Shown here: one piece after another, positions 15,641-26,006 of the stretch
Layout: every line of letters starts with the position of its first letter
Numbering within the stretch: position 1 is the stretch's first letter
Assembly: GCA_018816765.1 (NCBI GenBank)
Contig: JAHIUX010000009.1
Location: 143,560 to 207,559 of the forward strand
Source: Bacteroidota bacterium
GTDB taxonomy: Bacteria; Bacteroidota; Bacteroidia; Bacteroidales; F082
Length of the DNA stretch: 64,000 bases
Reading direction: 5' to 3'
Notes under the pieces: generated by a model
The model's database searches: none
The model's input: the letters and a program-made list of their open reading frames with translations, nothing else
What the model was told of the DNA's origin: nothing
Program-made: the position numbers and the translations under genes

Positions 15641-16633
15641 ATGAGTGAACAAATCATACAGATTGAACAGGTAAGTCCGATAGACATCTTCGGTGCCAGC
15701 GATGTTCATCTTGAGCACATGAAATCCCTGTTTCCGAAGCTGAAAATCATCGCCAGGGGCAATTTCCTGAAAATTGTAGGAGAACCCGAGGAAGTAGACT
15801 TTTTTGTGCAACGTTTCGAACTGATCATGGTGCATTGTGAGCGTTTTGGCAAGATCACCGACACCGTTATTGATCAGGTGATGATAGGCGAATCGGACAG
15901 GGAGACACCCCTGCGGAAAGCAGACCAGGATGTGCTTGTTTACGGTCCGGGAGGGTTGCTGGTAAGGGCCATTACGGCCAACCAAAAAGCCATGGTCCGC
16001 AGCATCGAAGAGAACGACATGGTGTTTGCCATTGGGCCGGCTGGAACAGGAAAAACCTATACTGCAGTTGCTTTGGCCGTCAGGGCGCTGAAAAACAGGC
16101 AGGTAAAACGCATCATCCTGACCCGTCCTGCGGTAGAAGCGGGCGAAAACCTGGGCTTCCTGCCCGGTGATATGAAAGAGAAACTCGATCCTTATCTTCA
16201 GCCACTATACGACGCCTTGCGCGACATGCTGCCTACGCAAAAGCTGCTCACCTATCTCGAAGACGGAACAATTGAGGTTGCTCCCCTGGCCTTCATGCGT
16301 GGACGCACACTCGACAATGCCTTTGCCATCCTCGACGAGGCCCAGAATGCCACCCGTTCGCAGCTTAAAATGTTTCTTACCCGCATGGGAAAATCGGCCA
16401 AATTTATCATCAATGGCGATATTACCCAGATCGACCTGCCAGCCCGTCAGCCTTCAGGACTGCTTCAGGCCATGGATATTTTGCAGCAGGTAGAAGGAAT
16501 AAATTTCATATTTCTCGACGAAAAAGATGTGGTGCGACACAAACTTGTCACCCGGATCATCACCGCTTATAAGAAAAACCTTGAAAACTCAACTCAATCC
16601 CATACAAACGAATCAAACCCCCCCACAGTATGA
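15641..16633 (+). CDS. PhoH-family ATPase/helicase-like protein
   Basis: Cytoplasmic P-loop ATPase of 330 residues of the PhoH/PhoL type, associated with RNA metabolism. An N-terminal KH-like region (residues about 15-75, [19 protein letters not shown]) precedes the ATPase core. Walker A is GPAGTGKT at 132-139 and Walker B is FAILDEAQN, with RGRTLDNA and GDITQIDLP as conserved family motifs. In Bacteroidota it is commonly placed directly before purC, as here, where the two genes overlap by 4 nt (ATGA) and are probably translationally coupled. Confidence 0.95.
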   Translation: MSEQIIQIEQVSPIDIFGASDVHLEHMKSLFPKLKIIARGNFLKIVGEPEEVDFFVQRFELIMVHCERFGKITDTVIDQVMIGESDRETPLRKADQDVLVYGPGGLLVRAITANQKAMVRSIEENDMVFAIGPAGTGKTYTAVALAVRALKNRQVKRIILTRPAVEAGENLGFLPGDMKEKLDPYLQPLYDALRDMLPTQKLLTYLEDGTIEVAPLAFMRGRTLDNAFAILDEAQNATRSQLKMFLTRMGKSAKFIINGDITQIDLPARQPSGLLQAMDILQQVEGINFIFLDEKDVVRHKLVTRIITAYKKNLENSTQSHTNESNPPTV

Positions 16634-17583
16634 CAGATGCCATCGTAAAAACTGATTTCAACTTTGCCGGACTGAAAAGTGTTTACAAAGGCAAGGTAAG
16701 GGATGTGTATAACATCGCCGACAAACTGCTTGTTATGGTTGCCAGCGACCGGATTTCGGCCTTTGATGTGGTTTTGCCAAAAGGCATTCCTTACAAAGGT
16801 CAGGTGCTTAACCAGATTGCAGCCAAGTTTCTTGACGCTACCAGCGATATCGTTCCTAACTGGATGATTGCCAGCCCGGACCCTATGGTTACCATCGGTC
16901 ATTACTGTAAACCTTTCCCGGTGGAGATGATCATCCGTGGCTACCTGACCGGAAGCTCATGGCGAACCTATAAAAAAGGCGCCAGGGCCATTTGTGGTGT
17001 GCCGGTTCCTGATGGCATGAAAGAGCATCAGCGATTCCCTCACCCGATCATAACGCCTACGACAAAAGCCACCGAAGGCCACGATGAGGATATTACACGC
17101 GAAGAAATTCTGAACTCAGGTCTGATCTCCGCTGAGGATTATCAGTTGCTCGAAAAGTATACCATGCAGATATTTGAGCGCGGAACACAGATTGCTGCCG
17201 AGCACGGGCTTATCCTCGTGGATACCAAATATGAGTTTGGCAAATCAGGCGATACCATTTACCTGATCGATGAGATCCATACGCCCGATTCATCGCGCTA
17301 TTTCATTGCCGACGAATACGAAGAACGCTTCAGCAAAGGTGAACAGCAAAAACAACTTTCGAAGGAGTTTGTGCGCGAATGGCTGATGGAAAATGGATTC
17401 CAGGGTCAGCACGGCCAGCAGGTTCCAACCATGACCGATGCCTTTGTTCATAGTGTGTCAGAAAGGTATATCGAGCTTTTCGAAAAAGTGACAGGCGAAA
17501 CCTTTGTTAAGGCTGACAGTGCCAATGTGCTCAGCCGCATCGAAAAGAACATCAACGACTTTTTGAGCACATACAAGGGCTAA
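16630..17583 (+). CDS. purC: Phosphoribosylaminoimidazole-succinocarboxamide synthase
   Basis: SAICAR synthetase joins CAIR and aspartate in de novo purine synthesis. The 317-residue length fits the longer, yeast-like form. Visible motifs: YKGKVRDVY (residues 17-25, ATP binding), [34 protein letters not shown] and LVDTKYEFG. The start overlaps the phoH stop by 4 nt. The C-terminal segment ([14 protein letters not shown]) closes the family pattern. Ends 12 nt from the convergent GH3 gene with no terminator hairpin visible. Confidence 0.96.
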   Translation: MTDAIVKTDFNFAGLKSVYKGKVRDVYNIADKLLVMVASDRISAFDVVLPKGIPYKGQVLNQIAAKFLDATSDIVPNWMIASPDPMVTIGHYCKPFPVEMIIRGYLTGSSWRTYKKGARAICGVPVPDGMKEHQRFPHPIITPTTKATEGHDEDITREEILNSGLISAEDYQLLEKYTMQIFERGTQIAAEHGLILVDTKYEFGKSGDTIYLIDEIHTPDSSRYFIADEYEERFSKGEQQKQLSKEFVREWLMENGFQGQHGQQVPTMTDAFVHSVSERYIELFEKVTGETFVKADSANVLSRIEKNINDFLSTYKG

Positions 17584-17595
17584 TGCCCAAAAGTG

Positions 17596-20373
17596 TTAGT
17601 CAGTCAGGATAAATTTGGTAAAATACCGCTTATCGCTGCTTCTTAACTCGATCACATAATTGCCATTGGATAAAGCCGGGTCTAAAACCAGATTGAACTG
17701 GTTTGGCCCGGTTTGTGTTTTTCCATCGTACAGTTCCTGCGCCAGTTTTCCTGTCATGGTGTAAAGCCCGATGGCCAGCAGTTCAGGCTTTATGCTGTTA
17801 AAATTCAGCTGTATATGTCTATTTCCGGGATTTGGCACTACCATGATGCTGTCGATAACCGGACTGTTTTCGCCGATGCCTGATAACAGCTGAAAGTTGT
17901 AATAATTGATGTTGAAGCCATCGGTGTAGGCAAACACCTTCATCACATAGGTTCCTGATTCGAGGTAAATGTTTGTGCTGAAATCCTGCCAGTTTTGCCA
18001 GCCATTGGTTGAAGTGAAGTTGATGTGGGCCGGAATACTGTCGTTAAACTGAAAGAACAGGGTTCCAGCATTAAATCCGGCAATTCTGCCTACCAGTTTG
18101 TAGTTGCCTGATACGTTCACCTTGATGAAGTATTTCATATAGTCGCCGTCTTCAATCCAACCCACATTTAGTCCTCCACCGACATCGGTGCAGTTTTCGG
18201 TGGCAACACCCGACATATCGAAGTAGTCTTCTGCTTCTACTTTTCCGGGTGTGTTGATCGGCAGCCCGAAATCGAGCATACCGTTGTACACGAAGAAGTT
18301 GTCGAACGGACTCAGCACCCGCTCGCCTGCATGAATCCCACTTCCTGAATAACCCAGTGAAATTGATGCACCTGACGCATTCAAGACCTGATTGAGTGTT
18401 ATTGAGAGCATGCTGGAATCCGTATCTGAAAGGCCTGCTACCGACACAGCCCCGATTTGTGCAATTCCATCCACAAACACCGTAAACTCCTCAGCAGAAG
18501 CACTGAATGAGGTGACTTTGTCACTTAAGCCAAGCACAATGGTGTTTCCTTCTTTGTTAAGCGCTGCCCCGTAAGGTATGATTTCGGTGCTTCCCAATGA
18601 GGCTGGAAAAGACTGAAGCCCGTGTTTGTAGGCAAACATCGGGTCATAATTGGCATCGCCCACATTCAGGGGCAGCTGGTTCATTGATTTTGGCCAGGAA
18701 TGGGTGAGCTTTCCTTGTGGCGTATAATCGCCAAACAGCACCTGTGCAATGCCATCACCCTCAGTGCCAGGCAGCCAGGCTGCGATAAATGCATCGGTAT
18801 AAGGCATGATTTCACCAATTACCATGGGCCTTCCTGAAACCAGGATCGTTACAACGGGTATCCCTTTATCTTTCAGTTTTTTAACGAGATCAACATCTGT
18901 ACCCTCAATATTTAACGAACTCCTGTCGCCCGCACCTTCGGCATAAGGTTTCTCACCAATGACCACAACGGCCACGTCAACATCCTCAGTTGTTTCACCA
19001 TTGAGCGAATAAATCACTTGTCCGGGAGCCATATTTTGTATGCCGGTCAAAATTTTTGTGCCTGTGGTGATATCGCCTTCTCCACCTTGCCAGCTGATGG
19101 TCCATCCGCCACATTGACCGCCAAGGTTGCTGGCCATGCTGCCTGCAACCAGTATTTTCTGATTTGTTTTGTGCAGCGGAAGCACATCGTTTTTTGCGGC
19201 AAGTAGCACCAATGATTCCCTTACAGCCTGGCGCGCGATGTTGCGATGAGCCGCAGATCCCACAGTGGGTAATAAAAGGTTGTCAGAAAAAGGTTTCTCA
19301 AAAAGGTTCAACAGGAATTTTTGTTTCAGTATCCGTTTCACGGCATCATCGATACGGCTCATACTCACTTCATTGCTTTCGACAAGGTCTTTCAGTATGC
19401 TGATAAAATAAATATACCGATCAGGAACCATCACCATATCGACGCCTGCATTGATGGCTTTTTTGACCGCTGTGCGATAATCGCTGTCGAGCTGGTCGAC
19501 ACCTTTCCAGTCGCTCACCACAAAGCCCCTGAAGCCGAGCTGTGTTTTCAGGATATAGCTAAGCAGGTAGTCATGCCCATGCAGTTTCTGTCCGTTCCAG
19601 CTGTTGTAGGAAGCCATTACTGAACCCACTCCGGCATCGATAGCATCAATGTAACCAGCCATATGAATTTCGCGCAGCACTTCTTCCGACACTTCCGTGT
19701 TGCCCTGATCGGTCCCATTGGTAGTTCCGCCGTCACCAACATAATGTTTTGCACAGGCAAGAATGCTTTCAGCCCCTCCGGGTGTTGGTCCCTGAAGTCC
19801 AAGCACCGAAGCAGTCGCCATGAGTTTTTGTATTTCGGGTGTTTCGCCAAAGCCTTCATAGGTGCGGCCCCAGCGCTCGTTTTGCGGAACTGCAATGCAC
19901 GGACTAAAGGTCCAGTCGATGCCCGTGGCAGCCACTTCGCGGGCAGTAACCTGGTTGGCCGCCCTCACCAGGTTGGTATCCCAGGTGCAACCCATGCCGA
20001 TGTTGTGCGGAAAAATCACAGCGCCATACACATTGTTGTGCCCATGCACTGCATCGACACCATAAATGATGGGGATGCCCAGCCGGCTTTGCAAGGCCTG
20101 AGCCTGATACTGGTTATACATATTGGCCCAGGCTGTCGCTGTATTCGGTGTTGGTGCTGACCCACCGCCGCTCAAAAGCGAACCAAGGCTGTACACCGCA
20201 ATATCGCTGATGTTTTCGAGTGCTCCGCGCTCGGCCTGTGTCATTTGCCCGATCTTTTCGTCGAGTGTCATCAGGTTCAGCAGGCTATCGACCTTTTGGT
20301 CGATGGTCAGGTTTTGTGCCAATACAGTGCTGGTGAAACCGGCAATCAGTAAAATCAGTAAGGTCCTCTTCAT
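17596..20373 (-). CDS. Secreted GH3 beta-glucosidase/glucan exohydrolase with CBM6 and T9SS sorting domain
   Basis: A 925-residue exported glycoside hydrolase. The signal peptide is residues 1-19 (cleavage near LAQ). The GH3 N-terminal barrel spans about 25-370, with catalytic nucleophile D288 in GFVVSDWKG and substrate motifs CAKHYVGDGGTTNGTDQG. The GH3 C-terminal domain spans about 400-600 (VLPLHKTNQKILVAGS, VIGEKPYAEGAGD, WLPGTEGDG). Next come a beta-rich region, a CBM6-like module (VEAEDYFDMSGV, GWIEDGDYMKY) and a C-terminal type A sorting domain (VVPNPGN, LYTMTGKL, GNYVIEL), implying T9SS export to the surface or medium. It resembles cereal exo-beta-glucanases and likely removes glucose from beta-1,3/1,4-glucans. 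The sensor kinase gene lies upstream on the same strand. Confidence 0.94.
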   Translation of the reverse strand: MKRTLLILLIAGFTSTVLAQNLTIDQKVDSLLNLMTLDEKIGQMTQAERGALENISDIAVYSLGSLLSGGGSAPTPNTATAWANMYNQYQAQALQSRLGIPIIYGVDAVHGHNNVYGAVIFPHNIGMGCTWDTNLVRAANQVTAREVAATGIDWTFSPCIAVPQNERWGRTYEGFGETPEIQKLMATASVLGLQGPTPGGAESILACAKHYVGDGGTTNGTDQGNTEVSEEVLREIHMAGYIDAIDAGVGSVMASYNSWNGQKLHGHDYLLSYILKTQLGFRGFVVSDWKGVDQLDSDYRTAVKKAINAGVDMVMVPDRYIYFISILKDLVESNEVSMSRIDDAVKRILKQKFLLNLFEKPFSDNLLLPTVGSAAHRNIARQAVRESLVLLAAKNDVLPLHKTNQKILVAGSMASNLGGQCGGWTISWQGGEGDITTGTKILTGIQNMAPGQVIYSLNGETTEDVDVAVVVIGEKPYAEGAGDRSSLNIEGTDVDLVKKLKDKGIPVVTILVSGRPMVIGEIMPYTDAFIAAWLPGTEGDGIAQVLFGDYTPQGKLTHSWPKSMNQLPLNVGDANYDPMFAYKHGLQSFPASLGSTEIIPYGAALNKEGNTIVLGLSDKVTSFSASAEEFTVFVDGIAQIGAVSVAGLSDTDSSMLSITLNQVLNASGASISLGYSGSGIHAGERVLSPFDNFFVYNGMLDFGLPINTPGKVEAEDYFDMSGVATENCTDVGGGLNVGWIEDGDYMKYFIKVNVSGNYKLVGRIAGFNAGTLFFQFNDSIPAHINFTSTNGWQNWQDFSTNIYLESGTYVMKVFAYTDGFNINYYNFQLLSGIGENSPVIDSIMVVPNPGNRHIQLNFNSIKPELLAIGLYTMTGKLAQELYDGKTQTGPNQFNLVLDPALSNGNYVIELRSSDKRYFTKFILTD

Positions 20374-20530
20374 GGGGGTCGGATTAGGCTGTAAAATTAA
20401 CCCACATTGTGCATCCGGCCTAAATTCAGGTTACATCATTTTTACATCACCCCTTACACAATGCGAATTAATTGTAAAAAAAGATTGATGATCAAAGCGA
20501 TGTTCCATGTATAAGTAAGGTGAAAAACAA

Positions 20531-23518
20531 TCACACCTCAAAAGAAAAGCTCACAGGAATAGTGACCACCACTTGTGTTCCGGCCGCCCGGCCTGATTCA
20601 TCTGTTTTATCAGTGATTTCCCATTGTATGTTTTCTTTATTTAATTGGTTGTAATAATCAAAATACCCTTTAAGTATTTGCAGTCCTTTGCCTGTTGAGT
20701 GTTGACCAATCTGCCTGGCTTTTTCGCGCCCAATGCCATTGTCCTCAATCTCGATTTGAAGGCTACCGTCCGCTTTCGTGATGCAAATGCTGAGCATGCC
20801 TTTTCCTTCGAGGTGCAACAAGCCATGTTTCAAGGCATTTTCAACGAAAGTCTGAATCGTCATCTTGGGCAGTTGGCTTTCCATATCGATTTCAGGGCTG
20901 ATGTTAATCCCGAAATCGAACCGGTCTTTGTATCTGAAGCGCTGAATTTCGAGGTAATCACTCACAAAAGCTATTTCCTGGTTAAGGCTGCGGGTAAGCT
21001 TTTCGCTTGAGTTCATGATGCTGCGCATCAGCTGTGAAAGCTTAACAAAGTAATTGTAAGCGATTGTTTTTTCTTCCTTCAGCACTACCGAAGCAATCGA
21101 ATTGATGGCGTTATAGGTGAAGTGTGGATCGATTTGGTTTTTGAGGGCAAGCAGCTGAAGCTGCGCCATCTTTTTGTCGGTTTCGAACTGTTTGTGCTGA
21201 ATGCGCTTTCTCCGGCTGTTGAACAATGTCCCCAGATAAGCAAACAGCAATGCTGAAACCAACACAAGCAAAAGCCAGAACCAGTTGCGTTGCCATATCG
21301 CAGGTACTATCCTAAAACGCAGGCTTTCAGGCTCATTGTTCCACACTCCGTCATTGTTGCAGGATTTTAGCAGCAAGGTGTAATTGCCCGGAGGCAGGTT
21401 GGTGTAAATGGCATATTTTTCGCTGTTTGGCTCCGACCAGCCCGCATCATAGCCATCGAGTTTATGGGTATAGGTGATTTCTTCAGGATTGGTGGTATTG
21501 ATGCCAATAAAGTCGAATCGCAGGTTTTTCTGGGTGTTATCGAACAGGTAATTTCCGGTTTCATCCTTTTCCGGATCCGACTTAACCCAATCCATTTGTT
21601 TGTTGAGGTAACTCAGCTGGTTGACATAGGTTTTGGGGGCATAGGCATTGCGGCGGTACATTTTAGGATCGAAACGCACCACCCGGTCTGATGCAGCGAT
21701 CCAATAATAACCTTTCGAGTCCTCGAAAATGCCATGCTGCCCCGGTTCAATGCCATGAAAACCGTCTTCACGTGTAAACACCTTGGTACTTGCTTTTCCC
21801 TCATTGTACCACATTTTCACATCGAGGCATACCAAACCTTTAACGGTTCCAATGAGCATTGCAGTGTCGCCCATCATCACAAGGGAAGTAATAAACTGAT
21901 CGAGTCCGGGGGCTTTTACCTGCCGAAATGTCGTAAAATCATAAAAATACAAGCCTTCTATATTGCCCAGCCAGATATTTTGTTTATGGTCTGAAACCAT
22001 GGCATTGGCACCTTTTTCATATGGCATTTCATTTGTAGGTAAGTGATACACGCTATCACCTTCCATTATGCTCAATCCCTTGAACCCTCCAAACCAGAGT
22101 CGTTTCTGTTTGTCCTTGATGATACACACCGTGCTCCTGCTTCTTCCATTTCCAGGATGAAGATCCAGGTCTTCGACCCGGCCATCAGGTGTTTTCCTCA
22201 CCAGTCCAATCCCTGCGCCAAAATACAAGTCAAAGTTGTCCGGGTCTTCGAATAAATACAAGGATGATAAAAGGAGATCTCCGTCATAGAGTTTCGAAAA
22301 TGCCTTTCCATCGTATTTCAGTCCGCCAAAGTCGGTGGTTGTATACAGGATGTTCTTTTCGTGATCGATTGTGCTGCCCATATAAAAATTGAAACGGGCT
22401 TTTCCGGTAGCTTTTTTATAGCTTTCCTCAGAAATAATGCGCGTGCCATCCCAATAGCATAAGCCCTGTTCATAGGAAGCAAACCAGATGTTTCCTTTTT
22501 TATCTTCGGAAATACTCCAAATAAGCCCATTGATGCCGCAATGCAGCGGAATGAAGTTGGTGAATGCCTTTGATATCAGCCGGAAGAGTCCTTTTTCGGA
22601 TCCAATCCACAGGTTATCCTGCTGATCAACATATAGGTAGGTGATTCCGTTAAACTCGTAATGATCACGGTGAACCTTTCCGTGCTGATAATAATGAAGC
22701 TCTTTCAGTCCAAAGTTGTAGAAATGCACTGTACCATGGGAATCAACTGCAAATTGGTGGCTGATTTCAGTATCAAAAGCAAAGCTATTTGTAAATACTT
22801 CATGCAATTTATTGTCGCTGATATAGTATACTTTATTATCAGCCATGAGATACAATCTGTTGTCGCTGCCCATGTGTATTGCCTGATAAACCTTCATTTC
22901 ACATGGAATTCGCTCAATGTTCAGGTCGGTTATTTTGAACAAGCCATAATAGGCTGATAACATCCAAACCACTTTTTCATTTAAATCATAGGTGTAGGTA
23001 AAGCTATATTTATCATTGGGCAAATCTGCTTCAGGAAAATAACTGGCCACCTGTTCAAACTGTCCATCCTTGAAATCGACCACGATTGCCTGATGCCTGC
23101 TGTTACCATAAAAGATGCGAATCTCATCGGGTTTCGATTCGTATAACATACCAAGTCCGGTTCCTCCTTTAAAAAGGTCCGTAGGGTATGTAGTTATCTT
23201 CTCCTGGTCATAGCAACTGAGTCCTTCAACGGAGAGAAACCAGATCCTTCCCCTATGGTCCTCAATGATGTTTTCAATCAGATTGCCCAACAGTCCTTCC
23301 CTGGCAGTAATGTTCACGAATGCACTGCCATCGAAGCGGCTCACTCCCCCTTTTGTCCCTGCCCAAATATATCCCCGGCTATCCTGAAACACAGCCATTA
23401 CCTGTGACTGAACAAGTCCGTCCTGCACGGTATAATGCTTGTAACTAAATTCCTGTGCCTGCAGACAAAAACCGAAAAGCAATAGTATGCCAATGAAAAG
23501 AAGTGAAATTTGCTTCAT
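20531..23518 (-). CDS. Propeller-domain sensor histidine kinase (LytS/YehU type)
   Basis: A 995-residue membrane sensor. Signal peptide 1-21; periplasmic two-component-regulator propeller repeats (HYTVQDGLVQSQVMAVFQD, RGYIWAGTKGGVSRFDG, GRIWFLS, DNLWIGSEKGLFRL and others) spanning about 25-640; a Y_Y_Y domain (NLPPGNYTLLLKSCNNDG); one transmembrane segment (about 755-775, WLLLVLVSALLFAYLG); then a His_kinase domain. The phospho-acceptor region reads QIDPHFTYNAINSIAS (canonical QINPHFLFN), and ATP-binding motifs are ENALKHG and EDNGIGREKA. It has no receiver or AraC output, so it needs a separate LytTR-type regulator; the nearest in the window starts at 34193. Such propeller kinases sense glycans in polysaccharide loci, and the GH3 gene follows directly. 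Confidence 0.92.
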   Translation of the reverse strand: MKQISLLFIGILLLFGFCLQAQEFSYKHYTVQDGLVQSQVMAVFQDSRGYIWAGTKGGVSRFDGSAFVNITAREGLLGNLIENIIEDHRGRIWFLSVEGLSCYDQEKITTYPTDLFKGGTGLGMLYESKPDEIRIFYGNSRHQAIVVDFKDGQFEQVASYFPEADLPNDKYSFTYTYDLNEKVVWMLSAYYGLFKITDLNIERIPCEMKVYQAIHMGSDNRLYLMADNKVYYISDNKLHEVFTNSFAFDTEISHQFAVDSHGTVHFYNFGLKELHYYQHGKVHRDHYEFNGITYLYVDQQDNLWIGSEKGLFRLISKAFTNFIPLHCGINGLIWSISEDKKGNIWFASYEQGLCYWDGTRIISEESYKKATGKARFNFYMGSTIDHEKNILYTTTDFGGLKYDGKAFSKLYDGDLLLSSLYLFEDPDNFDLYFGAGIGLVRKTPDGRVEDLDLHPGNGRSRSTVCIIKDKQKRLWFGGFKGLSIMEGDSVYHLPTNEMPYEKGANAMVSDHKQNIWLGNIEGLYFYDFTTFRQVKAPGLDQFITSLVMMGDTAMLIGTVKGLVCLDVKMWYNEGKASTKVFTREDGFHGIEPGQHGIFEDSKGYYWIAASDRVVRFDPKMYRRNAYAPKTYVNQLSYLNKQMDWVKSDPEKDETGNYLFDNTQKNLRFDFIGINTTNPEEITYTHKLDGYDAGWSEPNSEKYAIYTNLPPGNYTLLLKSCNNDGVWNNEPESLRFRIVPAIWQRNWFWLLLVLVSALLFAYLGTLFNSRRKRIQHKQFETDKKMAQLQLLALKNQIDPHFTYNAINSIASVVLKEEKTIAYNYFVKLSQLMRSIMNSSEKLTRSLNQEIAFVSDYLEIQRFRYKDRFDFGINISPEIDMESQLPKMTIQTFVENALKHGLLHLEGKGMLSICITKADGSLQIEIEDNGIGREKARQIGQHSTGKGLQILKGYFDYYNQLNKENIQWEITDKTDESGRAAGTQVVVTIPVSFSFEV

Positions 23519-23574
23519 GCAGTAAATCAGCTAGTAGTTGAAGATTGACATGACACCTTCCGGGAGGTGGCTTC

Positions 23575-24891
23575 TTAAAACATCAACAATTTCAGTCTGG
23601 CATCCTCCCTCACCTGCCACCTGCCATCGGAAAGCTGCACAATTCCCTTCTGAATTACAGTCAAACGGGTTCCTGAATTACGCAGGCTTTGTATGGAGCA
23701 CACCGGTTTAAGCCAGGTATCAGCGTGGGTGATGATATCACGTATAAATGTTTCGTTTTTTGCAACAAAGGTCAGTGAAGCCAACTCAGGCGCCGAAGGA
23801 TCCATTTCGATTTTATACAGGCTGGCCTCCGTCTGAATCGCATTTTTTGAGGCATCCTCAAAGAAACCCTGCCCATCGGGGATAGAAAAGTAAAAGACGC
23901 CCGGTATTCCCTCTTCAATTGTCTCAGCTGCATCATGATCTGCTGGAGCTTCTGTCGATTCAGGAAGGATTTCGGTGGAGTCTGGTACAGTTTCAGGCAT
24001 CACCGGCAACACGGCTTCTGTTTCTGCATTGTCAGGTCGGTTGATTTCCGGCTCAATCTCCTGATCAACTTTTGTGGTTTGCTCAATTTCATCGAAATAA
24101 TTTTCTGCCATTTCTTTTTCAGTGATGGCTTCGAACTGAATTTCGGGTTTAACATCTTCTATTTTAGCATAACCCGGTGAAACTATTTCGGGTGTTTGCA
24201 CAGCTATCACAGGTCTTTCCACTTCCATTTCAGCTGTTCCATCTTCCGTTTTCTGATCATCCTTCTCCACTGTTATTTCAACAGCGGCAGTTTCATTGGG
24301 CTGCGCTGGCGGTTCCGCTTGCATCCCGGGGCTTTTGTATTCAGCAAGGGGCTGCACCGAAGTGTTTGCGTATGGTGTTTGTCTTGGTTTCTCTGCTTTG
24401 CTTTCAACCATATTCGCCTTGGCTGTTTCTTCAGTTTGTTCGGGGCTGTCGTCTTCGGTAAGCTCTTCAATGTGATTGATAATCAGATTTAAATGTTCCT
24501 CTGTAGCCTTTATTCTCGCGCTGAGTGCGTTCAGGTATTCGTACAACCCCCGTTTAAACACATCCAACTGCTCCAGATACCTGCTTGTGTCAATTTCGCC
24601 TGGCTGCACGGCATGTCTGGCAGGAGCCTGGTTCATGGCTTGTTCAGGGAAGCTGAGGTTTTCGAATTTACCCCTGAACTCTTCTTGTAAATTAATTAAC
24701 TTATTTTCAAGTTGTTTGTGAACATTCTCCGCGTGATCATATATTTTTTGTTCCAATTCAAAAAACTTGCGTTTGTTGTTGCGCCTGTGCACATAGAACA
24801 AAAACATCACCAAACCCATCATCAGCAAACATGCAACAATATACCAGTATGTCTCAAGAAAACCAGTAAGTGAATCGAAAAGCAAAAGCAT
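23575..24891 (-). CDS. Membrane-anchored coiled-coil protein with long acidic linker, unknown function
   Basis: A 438-residue protein in three parts. (1) An N-terminal transmembrane helix (about residues 14-33, YWYIVACLLMMGLVMFLFYV) followed by charged coiled-coil helices to about 150. (2) A low-complexity linker of roughly 180 residues rich in Glu, Pro, Thr and Ala. (3) A C-terminal domain of about 105 residues starting at GVFYFSIPDGQGFF and ending VREDARLKLLMF, which looks folded. Similar C-terminal domains occur in uncharacterised Bacteroidota proteins, by memory only. Function unknown. Preceded by a minus-strand TATCTTTG box; the sensor kinase gene starts 56 nt beyond its stop. Confidence 0.75.
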   Translation of the reverse strand: MLLLFDSLTGFLETYWYIVACLLMMGLVMFLFYVHRRNNKRKFFELEQKIYDHAENVHKQLENKLINLQEEFRGKFENLSFPEQAMNQAPARHAVQPGEIDTSRYLEQLDVFKRGLYEYLNALSARIKATEEHLNLIINHIEELTEDDSPEQTEETAKANMVESKAEKPRQTPYANTSVQPLAEYKSPGMQAEPPAQPNETAAVEITVEKDDQKTEDGTAEMEVERPVIAVQTPEIVSPGYAKIEDVKPEIQFEAITEKEMAENYFDEIEQTTKVDQEIEPEINRPDNAETEAVLPVMPETVPDSTEILPESTEAPADHDAAETIEEGIPGVFYFSIPDGQGFFEDASKNAIQTEASLYKIEMDPSAPELASLTFVAKNETFIRDIITHADTWLKPVCSIQSLRNSGTRLTVIQKGIVQLSDGRWQVREDARLKLLMF

Positions 24892-24921
24892 GGCTAACCG
24901 TTATTAAGGTTAATAGATGAT

Positions 24922-24929
24922 CAAAGATA
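24922..24929 (-). promoter_or_regulatory. -7 promoter element for the coiled-coil membrane protein
   Basis: TATCTTTG on the minus strand matches TAnnTTTG and is 30 nt upstream of the start at 24891. Confidence 0.5.
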
Positions 24930-25048
24930 ATTAATTTGAATTAGAAACAATGCCTGCCAAAAAACGCAATGTTTTGCGATGAGCAGGAAGCTAATTATCT
25001 TGATTAGAAATGCACTCCATGCAAATATACATGGATTTTAAATCACAA

Positions 25049-25936
25049 TCAGCTTTTATTTAAAGCCCCGAGCAAATAGCGTAACTCTTCTGCTTTTTGT
25101 TTGTTGTCGAGCTGTGTATATGCTTCAATCAGCCCACTGATCATGCGGTGAATCATGGTTGTGTTTGAACAGGGTTTGAAATACGTATCCCTTGATTCAA
25201 TATTTATTTGTTTGATGTACAATTCGATCTCGTTGCGTGTGAACACTGCACCTTTATTAAACGGGTTAAGGTAGAACATCACCTCTTCATCCAGCTTGAG
25301 CTTTTTATCGCCTTCGAAAACTTCATCGGCGTAGGCCAGGATAAAATGCTTCGGAAGGTCAACCCCATAAACAGGTATTTTCAGGCTTTGCGCGATTAAC
25401 ACATAGAACATCCCCAGGGACAAGGGGTTGCCTTTGTGGCTGTCGAGCAGGTTCTTGATATAAAAGTTCTCCGGCGATTGGATGTTGGTTGTGTTGCCAC
25501 TGAACTTGTTGATGTCGTACAACACATGGTTTATCACCTTGATTTTTTCAAGCGCCGTCAGGTTGTTGTTCAGTTCGAGCCATACTTCCTGAATGATTCT
25601 GCCTACCTCACGGGTAACCTGGTCCGTGTCAAGGTCAGGATATTGAAATTTGGTTACCAGAATAAATCCCTTCAGCAGGTCGGTGTACCCAAAGTTTGCC
25701 CAGTTGTTCAGTTCGGTGTACAGGTGCTCCTGTTGAATATTATGGATGATGGCAATGATGCGCTGCTGAATATTGTCGTCGAAGGTGTTTTCCCATGCGT
25801 CTTCCAGGGCTGGTATAGCTTCCATGCCATAGGCGTGAATCCGCTGGCTAACCTGCTCAAACAGTGTGTTGTCAGGTTCGTCTACCAGGCTGATCAGGGC
25901 TTTCAGTTCATTCATGTCTTTCATCGACAATGTCAT
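25049..25936 (-). CDS. SirB1-family transglutaminase-like protein
   Basis: A 295-residue cytoplasmic protein of the SirB1 / transglutaminase-like type (YchA-like). Hallmarks are the INHVLYDINKFSGNTTN segment, SPENFYIKNLLDSHKGNPLSLGMFYVLIAQ and VYGVDLPKHFILAY, where a canonical transglutaminase cysteine is not apparent; the LPKHF histidine is conserved. The N-terminal 100 residues form a helical domain with possible HEAT-like character. Enzymatic activity is unknown. The start could be the ATG at 25924 (MKDMNEL). Located between FAAL and the coiled-coil protein on the same strand. Confidence 0.78.
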   Translation of the reverse strand: MTLSMKDMNELKALISLVDEPDNTLFEQVSQRIHAYGMEAIPALEDAWENTFDDNIQQRIIAIIHNIQQEHLYTELNNWANFGYTDLLKGFILVTKFQYPDLDTDQVTREVGRIIQEVWLELNNNLTALEKIKVINHVLYDINKFSGNTTNIQSPENFYIKNLLDSHKGNPLSLGMFYVLIAQSLKIPVYGVDLPKHFILAYADEVFEGDKKLKLDEEVMFYLNPFNKGAVFTRNEIELYIKQINIESRDTYFKPCSNTTMIHRMISGLIEAYTQLDNKQKAEELRYLLGALNKS

Positions 25937-26006
25937 GCTTTTTTTGATGTACTATCAATTTTCTTGCCTAAACGTAAATTTCACAAGAATCATTCAGCCC
26001 CCGGCC

